Positions 1 through 9,327 of a stretch of 64,000 nt of DNA are shown here, piece by piece. The stretch lies in NCBI GenBank assembly GCA_052246295.1, contig JBQQCO010000002.1; one strand, written 5' to 3'. The first letter of the stretch is position 1. Each line of letters starts with the position of its first letter. Both the position numbers and the translations under genes were made by a program. A model generated the notes under the pieces. That model did not search any database, was not told the DNA's origin, and was given only the letters and a program-made list of their open reading frames with translations. The DNA comes from Piscibacillus sp052246295. Its GTDB lineage: Bacteria; Bacillota; Bacilli; Bacillales; Alkalibacillaceae.

Positions 1-43
1 TAGGTAACAATAAACTATTTCGAAATATAGTCGTTAAATTCAC
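1..43 (-). CDS. Start of an unidentified protein, cut by the window edge
   Basis: On the minus strand a GTG start lies 7 bases after a clear GGAGGA ribosome site, and the frame stays open for 14 codons to the window edge. The start lies 22 bases past the stop of the DUF1450 gene on the same strand, so the two may be co-transcribed. The short N-terminus (MNLTTIFRNSLLLP) is not enough to assign a family. The call rests only on the ribosome site, the open frame and the spacing. Confidence 0.4.
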   Translation of the reverse strand, partial: MNLTTIFRNSLLLP

Positions 44-65
44 TATCGGTTCCTCCACTCATGAA

Positions 66-311
66 TTAAGAAAAGAAGGCAAGTTCTTCTTCAATGGCTT
101 TTCTGATTTTTGCTAGGGCATCATCTACATCTTTGCCGAATATTCTATTCCCATTGACTAATGCATATGGTCGAACAGCACATAGCCCACAGAAGGAAAG
201 GCAGCTATTTTCAATCACTGTCACTTCTGGGTATTCTTCTTCAAGTATGTCTTCTAAGTTAACACGTGCCATTAAGTTTCCATCACAAATTTCAACAACC
301 ACTAATCCCAT
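66..311 (-). CDS. DUF1450 family protein (YuzB-like)
   Basis: Small 81-residue cytoplasmic protein of the DUF1450 family, function unknown. It has Cys9 and a C-x3-C-x2-C cluster (Cys37, 41, 44) followed by a PYALVNG segment, which resembles thioredoxin-like ferredoxin folds. A role in metal or Fe-S binding is inference. An ATG ten codons upstream is open, but the ATG chosen here has AGGAGG at proper distance and gives the family-typical N-terminus. The gene is divergent from the aldehyde dehydrogenase. Confidence 0.8.
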   Translation of the reverse strand: MGLVVVEICDGNLMARVNLEDILEEEYPEVTVIENSCLSFCGLCAVRPYALVNGNRIFGKDVDDALAKIRKAIEEELAFFS

Positions 312-449
312 AGCTGCTTCCCTCCTTACATACGTTTTCAAAATTATAATTATAAAGCGATTTGCTTAAATGTGCAAATTTAATACTTGAATAAAGGCTC
401 TTACATAATGGAAGAATACGTTTTATATGAATGTTAAGGAGTGATCGAG

Positions 450-1907
450 GTGGATTTTAAAACTTTAGATAAAAGCTTTATTAATGGAGAATGGATAGAG
501 GGGCATAGCAAACGAACATTTGATAATCAAAACCCATATGATGGCTCAGTATTGCAAACAATAAAGTTAGCGACTTTAGACCAGCTTGAAGACACTTTTT
601 TGATTGCGAAGAATGCACAAGAAGAATGGGCAAAGTCTTCGTCAGAAGATAAGAAAAATGTTTTAGAAAAGGTCATTGAGTTTTACGAACAGAATCGAGA
701 TGATATCGTCGAGATCATTACAAAAGAAACTGGTGGAAGTGTGATAAAGGCGAATGTTGAAGTGGACTTAACAGTTGGTCTAGTTAATGAAGCATTAAAT
801 ATGCCTGATGAACTAGATAAGGTTGAAGAAGTACCTGCAGGAGTTGAGAATAGGGTAAACCGGGTTCATAAGTTACCACTTGGTGTCATTACATCTATCT
901 CACCTTTTAACTTCCCGATGAATTTATCGATGAGAACAATTGCACCTGCAATTGCCTTAGGGAATAGTGTTGTTCATAAACCAGATGCTCAAACGGCTAT
1001 GGCTGGTGGCTCAATCATTGCTAAAGCATTTGAATATGCAGGTTTACCAAAAGGAGTATTTAATTGCATTTTAACGGACCTAGAAGAGATAGGAGATGCC
1101 ATGTTAGAAAGTCCTCATTCGCAGTTGATTAGTTTCACTGGTTCTACTCCTGTTGGGAAGCATATTGGTAAAATTGCTGGAAGTATGCTTAAACGTGTTG
1201 CACTCGAACTTGGTGGCAACAATCCATTTATCGTATTGCAAGATGCGAATGTTGACAAAGCAGTCGATGCCGCAATCTTTGGTAAGTTCATTCATCAAGG
1301 GCAAATATGTATGTCTATAAACCGCTTTATCATTCATCAAGATCATTATGATGAATTCGTTAATAAATTCGTCGACCGGGTAAAAGAAATCCCGTGCGGC
1401 GACCCGACAAATCCTGAGACCATTGTTGGTCCATTAATTAATGAGGAGCAAGCTGATAAAGCAGAGAAAATTATTGAAGATGCAAAAAAAGCGGGAGCAA
1501 AAGTAGCATTAGAAGGTAAACGTGAAGGCAACTTACTGACACCTACTGTTTTCGTTGATGTAGAGAATAATAGTGAACTAGCTCAAACAGAATTATTCTC
1601 TCCGATCGCCACCATCATAAAGGCGGAATCAGATGACCATGCAATAGAAATGGCTAATGACACACCGTTTGGGTTAAGCTCAGCGATATTTACTGAAGAC
1701 TTAACAGAAGGTGAACAGCTAGCACTTAAAGTAGAAAGTGGGATGACTCATATTAATGATCAAACGGTTAATGATCATCCAAATGTACCTTTTGGTGGTG
1801 CTAAAGAAAGTGGTATGGGACGCTTCGGTAACCCTTGGATTGTTGAAGAATTTACGATGACTAAATGGGTGTCGATTCAAAAGGAATATCGTGAGTATCC
1901 ATTTTAA
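450..1907 (+). CDS. aldY: NAD(P)-dependent aldehyde dehydrogenase, AldY-like
   Basis: Oxidises an aldehyde to the carboxylic acid; the natural substrate is unknown. The 485 residues cover a full ALDH fold: FNFPMN near residue 150, catalytic-base Glu253 in LELGGNNP, nucleophile Cys287 in GQICMSINR, and the C-terminal PFGGAKESGMGRFG motif. Similarity along the length to B. subtilis AldY (as I recall it) is high, including the QKEYREYPF tail. I chose GTG at 450, because AAGGAG lies 8 bases upstream; the in-frame GTG at 441 overlaps that ribosome site. The gene stands alone, with a terminator just after it. Confidence 0.88.
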   Translation: MDFKTLDKSFINGEWIEGHSKRTFDNQNPYDGSVLQTIKLATLDQLEDTFLIAKNAQEEWAKSSSEDKKNVLEKVIEFYEQNRDDIVEIITKETGGSVIKANVEVDLTVGLVNEALNMPDELDKVEEVPAGVENRVNRVHKLPLGVITSISPFNFPMNLSMRTIAPAIALGNSVVHKPDAQTAMAGGSIIAKAFEYAGLPKGVFNCILTDLEEIGDAMLESPHSQLISFTGSTPVGKHIGKIAGSMLKRVALELGGNNPFIVLQDANVDKAVDAAIFGKFIHQGQICMSINRFIIHQDHYDEFVNKFVDRVKEIPCGDPTNPETIVGPLINEEQADKAEKIIEDAKKAGAKVALEGKREGNLLTPTVFVDVENNSELAQTELFSPIATIIKAESDDHAIEMANDTPFGLSSAIFTEDLTEGEQLALKVESGMTHINDQTVNDHPNVPFGGAKESGMGRFGNPWIVEEFTMTKWVSIQKEYREYPF

Positions 1908-1915
1908 TATTTTTC

Positions 1916-1946
1916 GAGGGCTCTATTTTAAATAGACCCTCTTTTT
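1916..1946 (+). terminator. Terminator after the aldehyde dehydrogenase
   Basis: The GAGGG...CCCTC stem is extended by an AT-rich inner helix and followed by TTTTT. Confidence 0.75.
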
Positions 1947-2039
1947 AAATGTGTAAAATTGACTTAATATCATGTATGATATAGATAGTGAATGCTTAAT
2001 AAAAATTGAATGACAATTTATGTTTTTAATGAGGTGATT

Positions 2040-2057
2040 ATGGGTAAATTATGTTAA
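2040..2057 (+). other. Possible five-codon leader ORF ahead of ysoA
   Basis: ATG GGT AAA TTA TGT TAA follows a GAGGTGATT ribosome site that is stronger than the one for ysoA. A second overlapping mini-ORF (12 codons, ATG at 2051) stops at 2087-2089, one base before the ysoA start. Translational coupling is an inference. Confidence 0.3.
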
Positions 2058-2090
2058 CAGGGAAATTATTTAAGACGGGATGGTTTTAGT

Positions 2091-3077
2091 ATGGATTATG
2101 AACAGCATGATGTCGTCATGTTCCCGGGATGGAGGAAAGAGTTAGAAGCAAAAACATTTGATGCCGTTAAACATAAGAATTATAAAGAAGCCTTATTACA
2201 TATTGAACAGTTAGAATCATTTGATGAAGCTTCAAATGATATCTTAACGGCTAAAGTTATTTGTTTGATTGAAATGAATAAATATGAAGAAGCTATTAGT
2301 TTATGTCGTAAACTCATGAGAGAAGACGATGAACATTATTTTAAATACTTACATATTTATTTGACGATTTTATTCCAAAATAGTCAATATGCTGAACTTG
2401 TTGATTTATTAGACGAGATTCAAAATCATGACTCAATCCCGGTAGAGTATGAAGAGGTTTTCAAACAATTATATGATATGAGCAAACAATTCCAAGAACA
2501 GACTCCAGAACGTGAATCAACTGAACATATGGAACATTTCCTTGATTCACTTGAAAATGGGAACTTCCAAGAGCAATGGAATTTATTAGCTTATCACCGT
2601 AAGCACGAAATAGGACAATACTTAGATCGAATTATTCCTTATTTAAGTGACACGCAATTAAACCCGGTTATAAAAACAGGTATCATTCAATGGTGCATGG
2701 ATGAAGAAGTAAGTGATGTCATTGAGGTGGAGAAATTTGATCGAACAGAATGGGTAAAACCAAGTGAGCTTTCTGATGTGTTGGATACTGATTTTGCAAA
2801 ACAATGTTTAAAAGAGTTAGAACAAATTGAACAAAATGATCCTACTCTTTATCAATTTACTAAACAAATTTTATTTAGATACTTATATATCTTGTTTCCG
2901 TTCACACCAGAAAGTGGAACAACTGAAGAAATTGCGGAGGCTGTGTCTGCGTTAGCAGAAAGCTATTTGAATTTGAATGAAAGTGACGATCGTACATACA
3001 TATCTGATGAAATTCGTAAATGGATGAATGAAATTGAGAAATTAGAGAAGGTGTATTTCTCACGAATTGACGATTGA
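2091..3077 (+). CDS. ysoA: TPR-repeat protein YsoA
   Basis: A 328-residue, acidic, all-helical protein. The N-terminal third carries TPR-like pairs (ALLHIEQLESF, KYEEAISLCRKLM, SQYAELVDLLDE), a scaffold for protein-protein contacts. No signal peptide or catalytic motif is visible. Its place directly before tig matches ysoA of B. subtilis; the function is unknown. The ribosome site before the ATG is weak (GGGATGG) and no better in-frame start exists upstream, so translation may depend on coupling to the mini-ORF that ends one base before it. Confidence 0.75.
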   Translation: MDYEQHDVVMFPGWRKELEAKTFDAVKHKNYKEALLHIEQLESFDEASNDILTAKVICLIEMNKYEEAISLCRKLMREDDEHYFKYLHIYLTILFQNSQYAELVDLLDEIQNHDSIPVEYEEVFKQLYDMSKQFQEQTPERESTEHMEHFLDSLENGNFQEQWNLLAYHRKHEIGQYLDRIIPYLSDTQLNPVIKTGIIQWCMDEEVSDVIEVEKFDRTEWVKPSELSDVLDTDFAKQCLKELEQIEQNDPTLYQFTKQILFRYLYILFPFTPESGTTEEIAEAVSALAESYLNLNESDDRTYISDEIRKWMNEIEKLEKVYFSRIDD

Positions 3078-3098
3078 CAATTTCATAGGATTACATTA

Positions 3099-3126
3099 TT
3101 GAACGGAAACATTTCTATGTTATAAT
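3099..3126 (+). promoter_or_regulatory. Sigma-A promoter for tig
   Basis: TTGAAC and TATAAT are separated by 16 bases, about 90 bases upstream of the tig start. Confidence 0.6.
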
Positions 3127-3215
3127 ATAGTGGTTGCTTTATGCATGAATAGTGATATTATAAAGTTCGCTATGTAAAAAATATTGGAATAAATAGTTTT
3201 TTGGAGGGAAGTTTT

Positions 3216-4502
3216 ATGTCAGCAAAATGGGAAAAGAAAGAAGGCAATGAAGGTGTCTTAACATTTGAAGTAGACACTGACCAATTTGACAAAGCCTTAG
3301 ATCAAGCATTTAAAAAAGTAGTTAAGGATGTTCAGGTACCAGGATTCCGTAAAGGTAAAGTACCTCGTAGCATTTTCGAAAAACGTTTTGGCGTTGAAGC
3401 ATTATACCAAGATGCTGTAGATATTGTTCTACCTGATGCTTATATGAAAGCAGTTGAAGAAGCTGGAATTACACCAGTTGATCGTCCGGACGTCGATATC
3501 GAACAAATTGAAAAAGGTCAACCATTAGTATTCACAGCTAATGTAACTGTTAAACCAGAAGTTACTCTAGGTGAATATAAAGGACTTGAAGTAGAAGATA
3601 AAGACACAACAGTTACTGATGAAGAAGTAGAAGAAGAGTTAAAGTCACTTCAAGAAAAGCAAGCTGAATTAGTTGTAAAAGAAGAAGGTAAAATTGAAGA
3701 AGGCGACACAGCTGTTATTGACTTTGAAGGTTTCGTAGATGGTGAAGCTTTCGAAGGTGGAGCAGCTGAAAACCATTCATTAGAAATTGGTTCTGGTCAA
3801 TTCATCCCTGGTTTCGAAGAACAATTAATCGGTAAAGAAACTGGAGAAGAAACAGACGTTGTCGTTACATTCCCAGAGGACTACCAAGCTGAAGAATTAG
3901 CTGGTAAAGAAGCTACATTCAAAGTTAAAATTCACGACATCAAAACTAAAGAACTACCTGAATTAGATGATGAGTTTGCTAAAGATGTAGATGAAGACGT
4001 TGAATCATTAGATGAGTTAAGAACAAAAACTCGTGAACGTCTAGAAGAAGAAAAGAAAAATGATGCAGACGTTGAGAAGCGTGAAGCACTAGTTAACCAA
4101 GCTGCTGAAAATGCTGAAATGGATGTACCTCAAGCAATGGTTGACACTGAGCTTGATCGTATGATGCAAGAGTTTGAGCAGCGTTTACAAATGCAAGGTC
4201 TTTCATTAGATATGTATGCTCAATTCACTGGTCAAGATCAAAACGCTCTTAAAGAGCAAATGAAAGATGACGCTGAAAAACGAGTTCAAACTAACTTAAC
4301 TCTAGAAGCGATCTCTGAAGCAGAAAACTTAGAGGTTACAGAAGAGGACATTGAAAAAGAGCTTGAGCAAATGGCGTCAATGTACAACACAGATGTTGAC
4401 AACTTAAAACAAATGCTTGGAGGAAATACGGATATGCTTAAAGACGACCTTAAGATGAAAAAGGCCATTGACTTCTTAGTAGAAGAAAGCAAAACTGTAT
4501 AA
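3216..4502 (+). CDS. tig: Trigger factor, ribosome-bound chaperone and peptidyl-prolyl isomerase
   Basis: Trigger factor binds ribosomal protein L23 at the exit tunnel and shelters nascent chains. The 428 residues are close to the usual length (424 in B. subtilis, as I recall). The ribosome-docking signature GFRKGK is at residues 43-48. The FKBP-like isomerase domain spans roughly 150-245 (GDTAVIDFEGFVDG, LAGKEATFKVKI), and the rest is the helical chaperone body. The ATG follows TTGGAGGGA; a TTG inside that ribosome site was rejected as start. The gene is single, with its own promoter and terminator, ahead of clpX. Confidence 0.96.
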   Translation: MSAKWEKKEGNEGVLTFEVDTDQFDKALDQAFKKVVKDVQVPGFRKGKVPRSIFEKRFGVEALYQDAVDIVLPDAYMKAVEEAGITPVDRPDVDIEQIEKGQPLVFTANVTVKPEVTLGEYKGLEVEDKDTTVTDEEVEEELKSLQEKQAELVVKEEGKIEEGDTAVIDFEGFVDGEAFEGGAAENHSLEIGSGQFIPGFEEQLIGKETGEETDVVVTFPEDYQAEELAGKEATFKVKIHDIKTKELPELDDEFAKDVDEDVESLDELRTKTRERLEEEKKNDADVEKREALVNQAAENAEMDVPQAMVDTELDRMMQEFEQRLQMQGLSLDMYAQFTGQDQNALKEQMKDDAEKRVQTNLTLEAISEAENLEVTEEDIEKELEQMASMYNTDVDNLKQMLGGNTDMLKDDLKMKKAIDFLVEESKTV

Positions 4503-4510
4503 TATGATTA

Positions 4511-4542
4511 AACAAGGCGCGTTTTGATACGTGCCTTGTTTT
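4511..4542 (+). terminator. Terminator after tig
   Basis: AACAAGGC...GCCTTGTT hairpin followed by TTTT. Confidence 0.8.
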
Positions 4543-4622
4543 ACAATAAATGCAAAATACATAATCCTAAAAGGTGTGTAACTTTTAGAGAGTTACGCAT
4601 AAAATGATTGTAAGTTTTTCTT

Positions 4623-4651
4623 TTGACTAATTTTATTTTGAAGTACATAAT
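4623..4651 (+). promoter_or_regulatory. Candidate sigma-A promoter for clpX
   Basis: TTGACT, 17 bases, CATAAT. No CtsR heptad repeat is visible in the interval. Confidence 0.45.
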
Positions 4652-4736
4652 GAGAATTACGAGATTCATTTATACAAACAATAATATGACATCGTTGAAA
4701 TACAGATAAAAATATTGATTCTTATGGGGTGAAAGA

Positions 4737-6014
4737 ATGTTTAAATTTAACGAAGAAAAAGGGCAGTTAAAATGCTCTTTCTGTGGTAAAACGCAAGATC
4801 AAGTTCGTAAGTTAGTCGCAGGACCAGGCGTATATATATGTGATGAATGTATTGACCTATGCACGGAAATTGTTGAAGAAGAGTTAGGCTCAACAGAAAC
4901 TGAAGATTTTAAAGAGGTGCCTAAGCCTAAAGAAATTTGTGAAATTCTTGATGATTATGTTATTGGTCAAGAAAAAGCGAAAAAATCTCTTTCTGTAGCG
5001 GTTTATAACCACTATAAACGTATTAATTCTAATAACGTAAAGAATGATGATGTAGAAGTATCTAAAAGTAATATTTTACTTTTAGGACCAACAGGTAGTG
5101 GTAAAACATTACTTGCACAAACATTAGCAAGAATCTTAAATGTACCATTTGCTATTGCCGATGCAACGTCATTAACTGAAGCAGGTTATGTTGGTGAAGA
5201 TGTTGAGAACATCTTACTCAAATTAATCCAAGCTGCAGATTATGATGTGGAAAAAGCTGAAAAAGGGATTATCTATATTGATGAAATCGATAAAGTGGCT
5301 CGAAAGTCAGAAAACCCTTCAATCACAAGAGATGTATCTGGTGAAGGGGTTCAACAAGCATTACTAAAGATTCTTGAAGGAACACAAGCGAGCGTTCCAC
5401 CTCAGGGCGGACGTAAGCATCCTCATCAAGAATTTATTCAAATTGATACAACTAACATCTTATTTGTGGTTGGTGGTGCTTTCGACGGAATCGATCAAAT
5501 AGTAAAACGTCGTTTAGGTGAGAAAGTTATTGGTTTCGGTGCGGAAGCTAACAATGCCAATATTAATGAACAAGATTTATTAACAAAAGTACTTCCAGAA
5601 GATTTATTACGTTATGGTCTAATCCCTGAGTTCATTGGTCGTCTACCTGTTATCGGTAGCTTAGAGCAATTAGACGAAGATGCTTTAGTCGAGATTCTTA
5701 CAAAACCAAAAAATGCGCTTGTTAAGCAGTATGAAAAGCTATTTGAAATTGATGATGTTGAACTTGAATTTGAAGATGAAGCATTACGAGAAATTTCTAA
5801 TAAAGCAATCGAACGAAAAACAGGAGCACGTGGTTTAAGGTCTATTATAGAAGGAATTATGTTAGACGTAATGTTTGATTTACCTTCTCGAGATGATATT
5901 GAGAAGTGTGTCATTACAAAAGACACTGTGAAGTTAGAAGACGGTAAGCCTAAACTTGTTATGAAAGACGGTTCAGTCGTTGATCAAAATGAAGAGCCAA
6001 AAGAAAGTGCTTAA
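4737..6014 (+). CDS. clpX: ClpX, ATPase subunit of the ClpXP protease
   Basis: AAA+ unfoldase that feeds substrates to ClpP. The 425 residues show the N-terminal zinc-binding domain (Cys13, Cys16 and the ICDEC pair near 35-38), Walker A GPTGSGKT near residue 118, Walker B IYIDEIDK, the IGF loop for ClpP docking (VIGFG near 265) and sensor-2 GARGLRS. GGGGTGA precedes the ATG. In B. subtilis lonB follows; here the next gene is lonA, with a repeat element between. Confidence 0.97.
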   Translation: MFKFNEEKGQLKCSFCGKTQDQVRKLVAGPGVYICDECIDLCTEIVEEELGSTETEDFKEVPKPKEICEILDDYVIGQEKAKKSLSVAVYNHYKRINSNNVKNDDVEVSKSNILLLGPTGSGKTLLAQTLARILNVPFAIADATSLTEAGYVGEDVENILLKLIQAADYDVEKAEKGIIYIDEIDKVARKSENPSITRDVSGEGVQQALLKILEGTQASVPPQGGRKHPHQEFIQIDTTNILFVVGGAFDGIDQIVKRRLGEKVIGFGAEANNANINEQDLLTKVLPEDLLRYGLIPEFIGRLPVIGSLEQLDEDALVEILTKPKNALVKQYEKLFEIDDVELEFEDEALREISNKAIERKTGARGLRSIIEGIMLDVMFDLPSRDDIEKCVITKDTVKLEDGKPKLVMKDGSVVDQNEEPKESA

Positions 6015-6022
6015 GACCTCAA

Positions 6023-6051
6023 ATAAACTCGCCGCAAAGGCGAGTTTATTT
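6023..6051 (+). terminator. Terminator after clpX
   Basis: Perfect 12-bp stem AATAAACTCGCC / GGCGAGTTTATT with a 5-base loop; the following T-run is weak (TATTTC). Confidence 0.65.
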
Positions 6052-6084
6052 ATTTCAATGAAGTATAAAAATAAGCATTATACA

Positions 6085-6265
6085 AAATGTGATGGTGTCC
6101 ATTATCACAAAAATCATGTTGAGAGTTCGATAATTAAACCGTGCGTTTGTGACTCGCTAAGGTCGGACGCTTGCCGTGCCTGCGGAAAGCGAAGCATTTT
6201 GATTGAGCGATGATAAATATATTCAGGTCATAAGTGGATGGTGTAAATTGATACACGACCTATAG
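6085..6265. repeat. Dispersed repeat element, short copy (MITE-like)
   Basis: This ~180-bp segment in the clpX-lon gap matches both outer parts of the longer element at 60416-61051. The left ~95 bp (AAATGTGATGGTGTCC ... GACGCTTGCCGTG) and right ~85 bp (TGCGGAAAGCGAAGCATTTT ... GGATGGTGTAAATTGATACACGACC) are each about 80% or more identical to that copy. The join is at GCCGTG (6173-6178), a hexamer present at both corresponding sites in the long copy. The ends form imperfect inverted repeats (GGTGGTGT-type). The more GC-rich core is unlike flanking DNA. A 77-codon frame across it is an accident. Confidence 0.75.
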
Positions 6266-6320
6266 TAAAGTAGTTAATTGAACATAATAATAGTGGTTTG
6301 TTTAAATAAGAGGACTTCAA

Positions 6321-6349
6321 TTTACAACCTTATTGGATTTCTATATGAT
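6321..6349 (+). promoter_or_regulatory. Candidate sigma-A promoter for lon
   Basis: TTTACA, 17 bases, TATGAT, ending about 33 bases before the lon start. A second possible -35 (TTGAAC, 6278) has a poor -10. Confidence 0.5.
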
Positions 6350-6381
6350 TAAAGTACGGAAAATATTGGAGGTGTTCATCA

Positions 6382-8715
6382 TTGGGAACAGATAAACTAA
6401 CAGAAATCCCCCTCCTACCATTGCGTGGCGTTGTTGTTTATCCATCAATGGTTATGCATTTAGATGTAGGAAGAGAAAAATCAGTCAAAGCTCTAGAAGA
6501 TGCTATGATGAAAGACCATCATATTTTATTAGCAACTCAAAGAGAAACATCTTTAGATCAACCGTCTAAAGATGATTTATATCATACAGGTACTGTTGCT
6601 GAAATTAAACAAATGGTTAAGTTACCTAATGGGACAAGACGTATTCTAATTGAAGGTCTTCACCGCGCTGAAGTTCAGTCTTTCATTAAAGAAGATGATT
6701 TTTATATTGTTAATTACGAAACGTTAGAAGATGAACATGGCGATGATGTTGAACAACAAGCTATGATGCGTATGTTAGTCGACGACTTTTATGAATTTAC
6801 TAAGGTCTCGAAAAAGCTAAACCAAGAGACGTTTGATTCGGTCAAAGACATTAATGAACCAGGACGTTTAGCGGATATGGTAAGTTCCCATCTTTCGTTA
6901 AAAATTCAACAAAAGCAGAGAGTTTTAGAAATTGTTTATATTCCTGAACGTTTAGATTTTATTATTCAACTTATAAACAATGAAAAAGAAGTGCTTAGCA
7001 TGGAGAAGAAAATCGGTCAACGAGTGAAACGCTCCATGGAACGCACTCAAAGAGAGTATTATTTAAGAGAACAATTGAAAGCTATTCAGAAAGAGTTAGG
7101 CGACAAAGATGGGAAGACTGGTGAGGTTGCTGAATTAAAAGAAAAGATTGATGACGCAGAAATGCCAGAGCGAATTGAAAGCGTCGCGTTAAAGGAACTT
7201 GACCGTTACGAGAAGGTTCCTCAAACCTCAGCTGAAAGTTCAGTCATTCGCAATTATATTGAGTGGCTTGTTTCTCTACCTTGGACCAAAGAAACAACGG
7301 ATAACTTAGAGATTGCTCGTGCTGAACGCATTCTAAACGAAGATCATTATGGTTTGGATAAAGTTAAAGAGCGAGTTTTAGAATATTTATCAGTTCAGAA
7401 ATTAACCAATTCTTTAAAGGGTCCTATTCTATGCTTAGTTGGCCCACCAGGAGTTGGTAAAACATCTCTAGCACGATCAATCGCTCGTGCAATTGACCGT
7501 AATTTTGTTAGAGCATCACTTGGCGGAGTAAGAGATGAAGCAGAAATCAGAGGTCATAGACGTACTTATGTAGGTGCAATGCCTGGGCGAATTATTCAAG
7601 GGATGAAAAAAGCTGAAACCATTAACCCAGTCTTTTTATTAGATGAAATTGATAAAATGGCGAGTGATTTTCGTGGTGATCCTTCTTCAGCAATGTTAGA
7701 AGTATTAGACCCAGAGCAGAATTATTCTTACAGTGATCATTTTATTGAAGAACCATATGATCTATCGAAAGTTATGTTCATCGCAACAGCAAATAATTTA
7801 GCGACCATTCCTGGACCATTATTAGATCGAATGGAAGTCATTACAATTGCAGGTTATACTGAGCTTGAGAAATTGCACATTTCAAAAGAGCACTTACTTC
7901 CTAGACAGTTGAAAGAAAACGGGTTATCTAAAGGACAACTACAAATCCGTGATGATGCAATTCTTAAGCTAATTCGTATGTACACGCGTGAAGCAGGGGT
8001 TCGTAATCTTGAAAGACAATTTGCGTCTATTTGTCGTAAAGCGGCAAAAATCATTGTGTCAGATGAGCAGAAGCGCGTCGTCGTTACCGAAAACCGACTT
8101 GAGGATTTATTAGGAAAACCACGCTTTCGATATGGCCAAGCTGAAGTCGACGATCAAATTGGTACTGCTACTGGACTAGCTTATACTCAAGCTGGTGGAG
8201 ATACATTATCAATTGAGGTATCACTATCGAAAGGAACTGGCAAGTTAACGCTCACTGGTAAACTAGGAGACGTCATGAAAGAATCAGCTCAGGCCGCTTT
8301 CAGTTATATTCGCTCTAGAACAGAAGAGCTTGAGATTGCACCTGATTTTTATGAAAAATATGATGTCCATATTCATGTGCCTGAAGGAGCAACTCCTAAA
8401 GATGGTCCATCAGCAGGTATTACAATGGCAACAGCGCTCGTATCTGCTTTAACTGAGAGGCCGGTACGTAAGGAAGTTGGTATGACAGGTGAAATTACAT
8501 TACGTGGACGAGTATTACCTATTGGTGGTCTTAAAGAAAAATCATTAAGTGCACATCGAGCTGGATTGAAAACGATTATTATACCCGAAGAGAATGACAA
8601 AGATTTAGAAGATATACCTGAAAGTGTGCGTAAGGGACTAACATTCGTTAAGGTTAAGCATTTAGATGAAGTTTTAGAGCATGCTTTATTACCTATAAAA
8701 TCAATGCAGAAGTAA
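6382..8715 (+). CDS. lonA: ATP-dependent Lon protease (LonA type)
   Basis: Cytoplasmic AAA+ serine protease for damaged and regulatory proteins. The 777 residues contain the N-terminal LON domain (IPLLPLRGVVVYP), a coiled segment, Walker A GPPGVGKT near 355, Walker B VFLLDEIDKM, and the protease domain with catalytic Ser677 (DGPSAG) and Lys720 (GGLKEK). The start is TTG, with GGAGGTG six bases upstream. No membrane segment occurs, so it is LonA, not LonB. It is followed 24 bases later by engB on the same transcript. Confidence 0.95.
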   Translation: MGTDKLTEIPLLPLRGVVVYPSMVMHLDVGREKSVKALEDAMMKDHHILLATQRETSLDQPSKDDLYHTGTVAEIKQMVKLPNGTRRILIEGLHRAEVQSFIKEDDFYIVNYETLEDEHGDDVEQQAMMRMLVDDFYEFTKVSKKLNQETFDSVKDINEPGRLADMVSSHLSLKIQQKQRVLEIVYIPERLDFIIQLINNEKEVLSMEKKIGQRVKRSMERTQREYYLREQLKAIQKELGDKDGKTGEVAELKEKIDDAEMPERIESVALKELDRYEKVPQTSAESSVIRNYIEWLVSLPWTKETTDNLEIARAERILNEDHYGLDKVKERVLEYLSVQKLTNSLKGPILCLVGPPGVGKTSLARSIARAIDRNFVRASLGGVRDEAEIRGHRRTYVGAMPGRIIQGMKKAETINPVFLLDEIDKMASDFRGDPSSAMLEVLDPEQNYSYSDHFIEEPYDLSKVMFIATANNLATIPGPLLDRMEVITIAGYTELEKLHISKEHLLPRQLKENGLSKGQLQIRDDAILKLIRMYTREAGVRNLERQFASICRKAAKIIVSDEQKRVVVTENRLEDLLGKPRFRYGQAEVDDQIGTATGLAYTQAGGDTLSIEVSLSKGTGKLTLTGKLGDVMKESAQAAFSYIRSRTEELEIAPDFYEKYDVHIHVPEGATPKDGPSAGITMATALVSALTERPVRKEVGMTGEITLRGRVLPIGGLKEKSLSAHRAGLKTIIIPEENDKDLEDIPESVRKGLTFVKVKHLDEVLEHALLPIKSMQK

Positions 8716-8739
8716 CGTTTAATTTGAGGAGATATTATT

Positions 8740-9324
8740 ATGAAAGTTACACAAGCTGAAATTGTAATCAGTGCTGTAAGTAAGAAACAATATCCTAATG
8801 AAGGCTTACCTGAAGTAGCCTTAGCAGGTCGATCTAATGTTGGTAAATCATCTTTTATCAATAAGATGATTCAACGTAAAAGCCTGGCTAGAACATCTTC
8901 AAAACCTGGTAAAACACAAACGCTTAATTTTTACAAAATTAACGAAGCTTTCTTTTTCGTAGATGTTCCTGGTTATGGATATGCAAAAGTGTCCAAGAAA
9001 GAACGTGAAGCCTGGGGAAGAATGATGGAGGAATACTTTCAAGAGCGTGAAACACTTGAAGGTACTGTATTATTAATTGATATGCGTCATCCTCCAACTG
9101 AAGATGACATAATTATGTATGACTTTTTGAAGCACTTTGATATTCCGGTTTTAATCGTTGCAACGAAGCTTGATAAGGTCAAGAAAGCTAAACGTGATCA
9201 ACATATTAAGGTCATTAAAGAAGCACTAGACATAGAACCTGAAGACAACTTAGTGGCTTTCTCAGCAGAAACGGGAGAAGGCAAAGACCAAGCCTGGAAA
9301 CACTTAAGTGAATTTATTTCTTAG
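8740..9324 (+). CDS. engB: Ribosome-assembly GTPase EngB/YsxC
   Basis: Essential GTPase that acts late in 50S subunit assembly. The 194 residues carry G1 GRSNVGKSS (30-38), the switch-I GKTQT, G3 DVPGYG, G4 ATKLDK and G5 FSAETGEG. GAGGAGATATT precedes the ATG. It lies downstream of lonA in the same order as in B. subtilis (ysxC), and a strong terminator closes the unit. Confidence 0.95.
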   Translation: MKVTQAEIVISAVSKKQYPNEGLPEVALAGRSNVGKSSFINKMIQRKSLARTSSKPGKTQTLNFYKINEAFFFVDVPGYGYAKVSKKEREAWGRMMEEYFQERETLEGTVLLIDMRHPPTEDDIIMYDFLKHFDIPVLIVATKLDKVKKAKRDQHIKVIKEALDIEPEDNLVAFSAETGEGKDQAWKHLSEFIS

Positions 9325-9327
9325 TAA

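Noticed and set aside
5980..6213. 77-codon open frame after clpX
   Set aside because: It starts inside clpX in another frame and runs through the terminator and the repeat element; the equivalent frame is not kept in the long repeat copy.
6085..6265. Decayed lonB remnant in the clpX-lon gap
   Set aside because: No AAA+ or protease motif is found in any frame, and the sequence matches the dispersed repeat instead.
8373..8861. 162-codon minus-strand open frame over the lon-engB junction
   Set aside because: It is antisense to two certain genes and has no ribosome site or recognisable domain.
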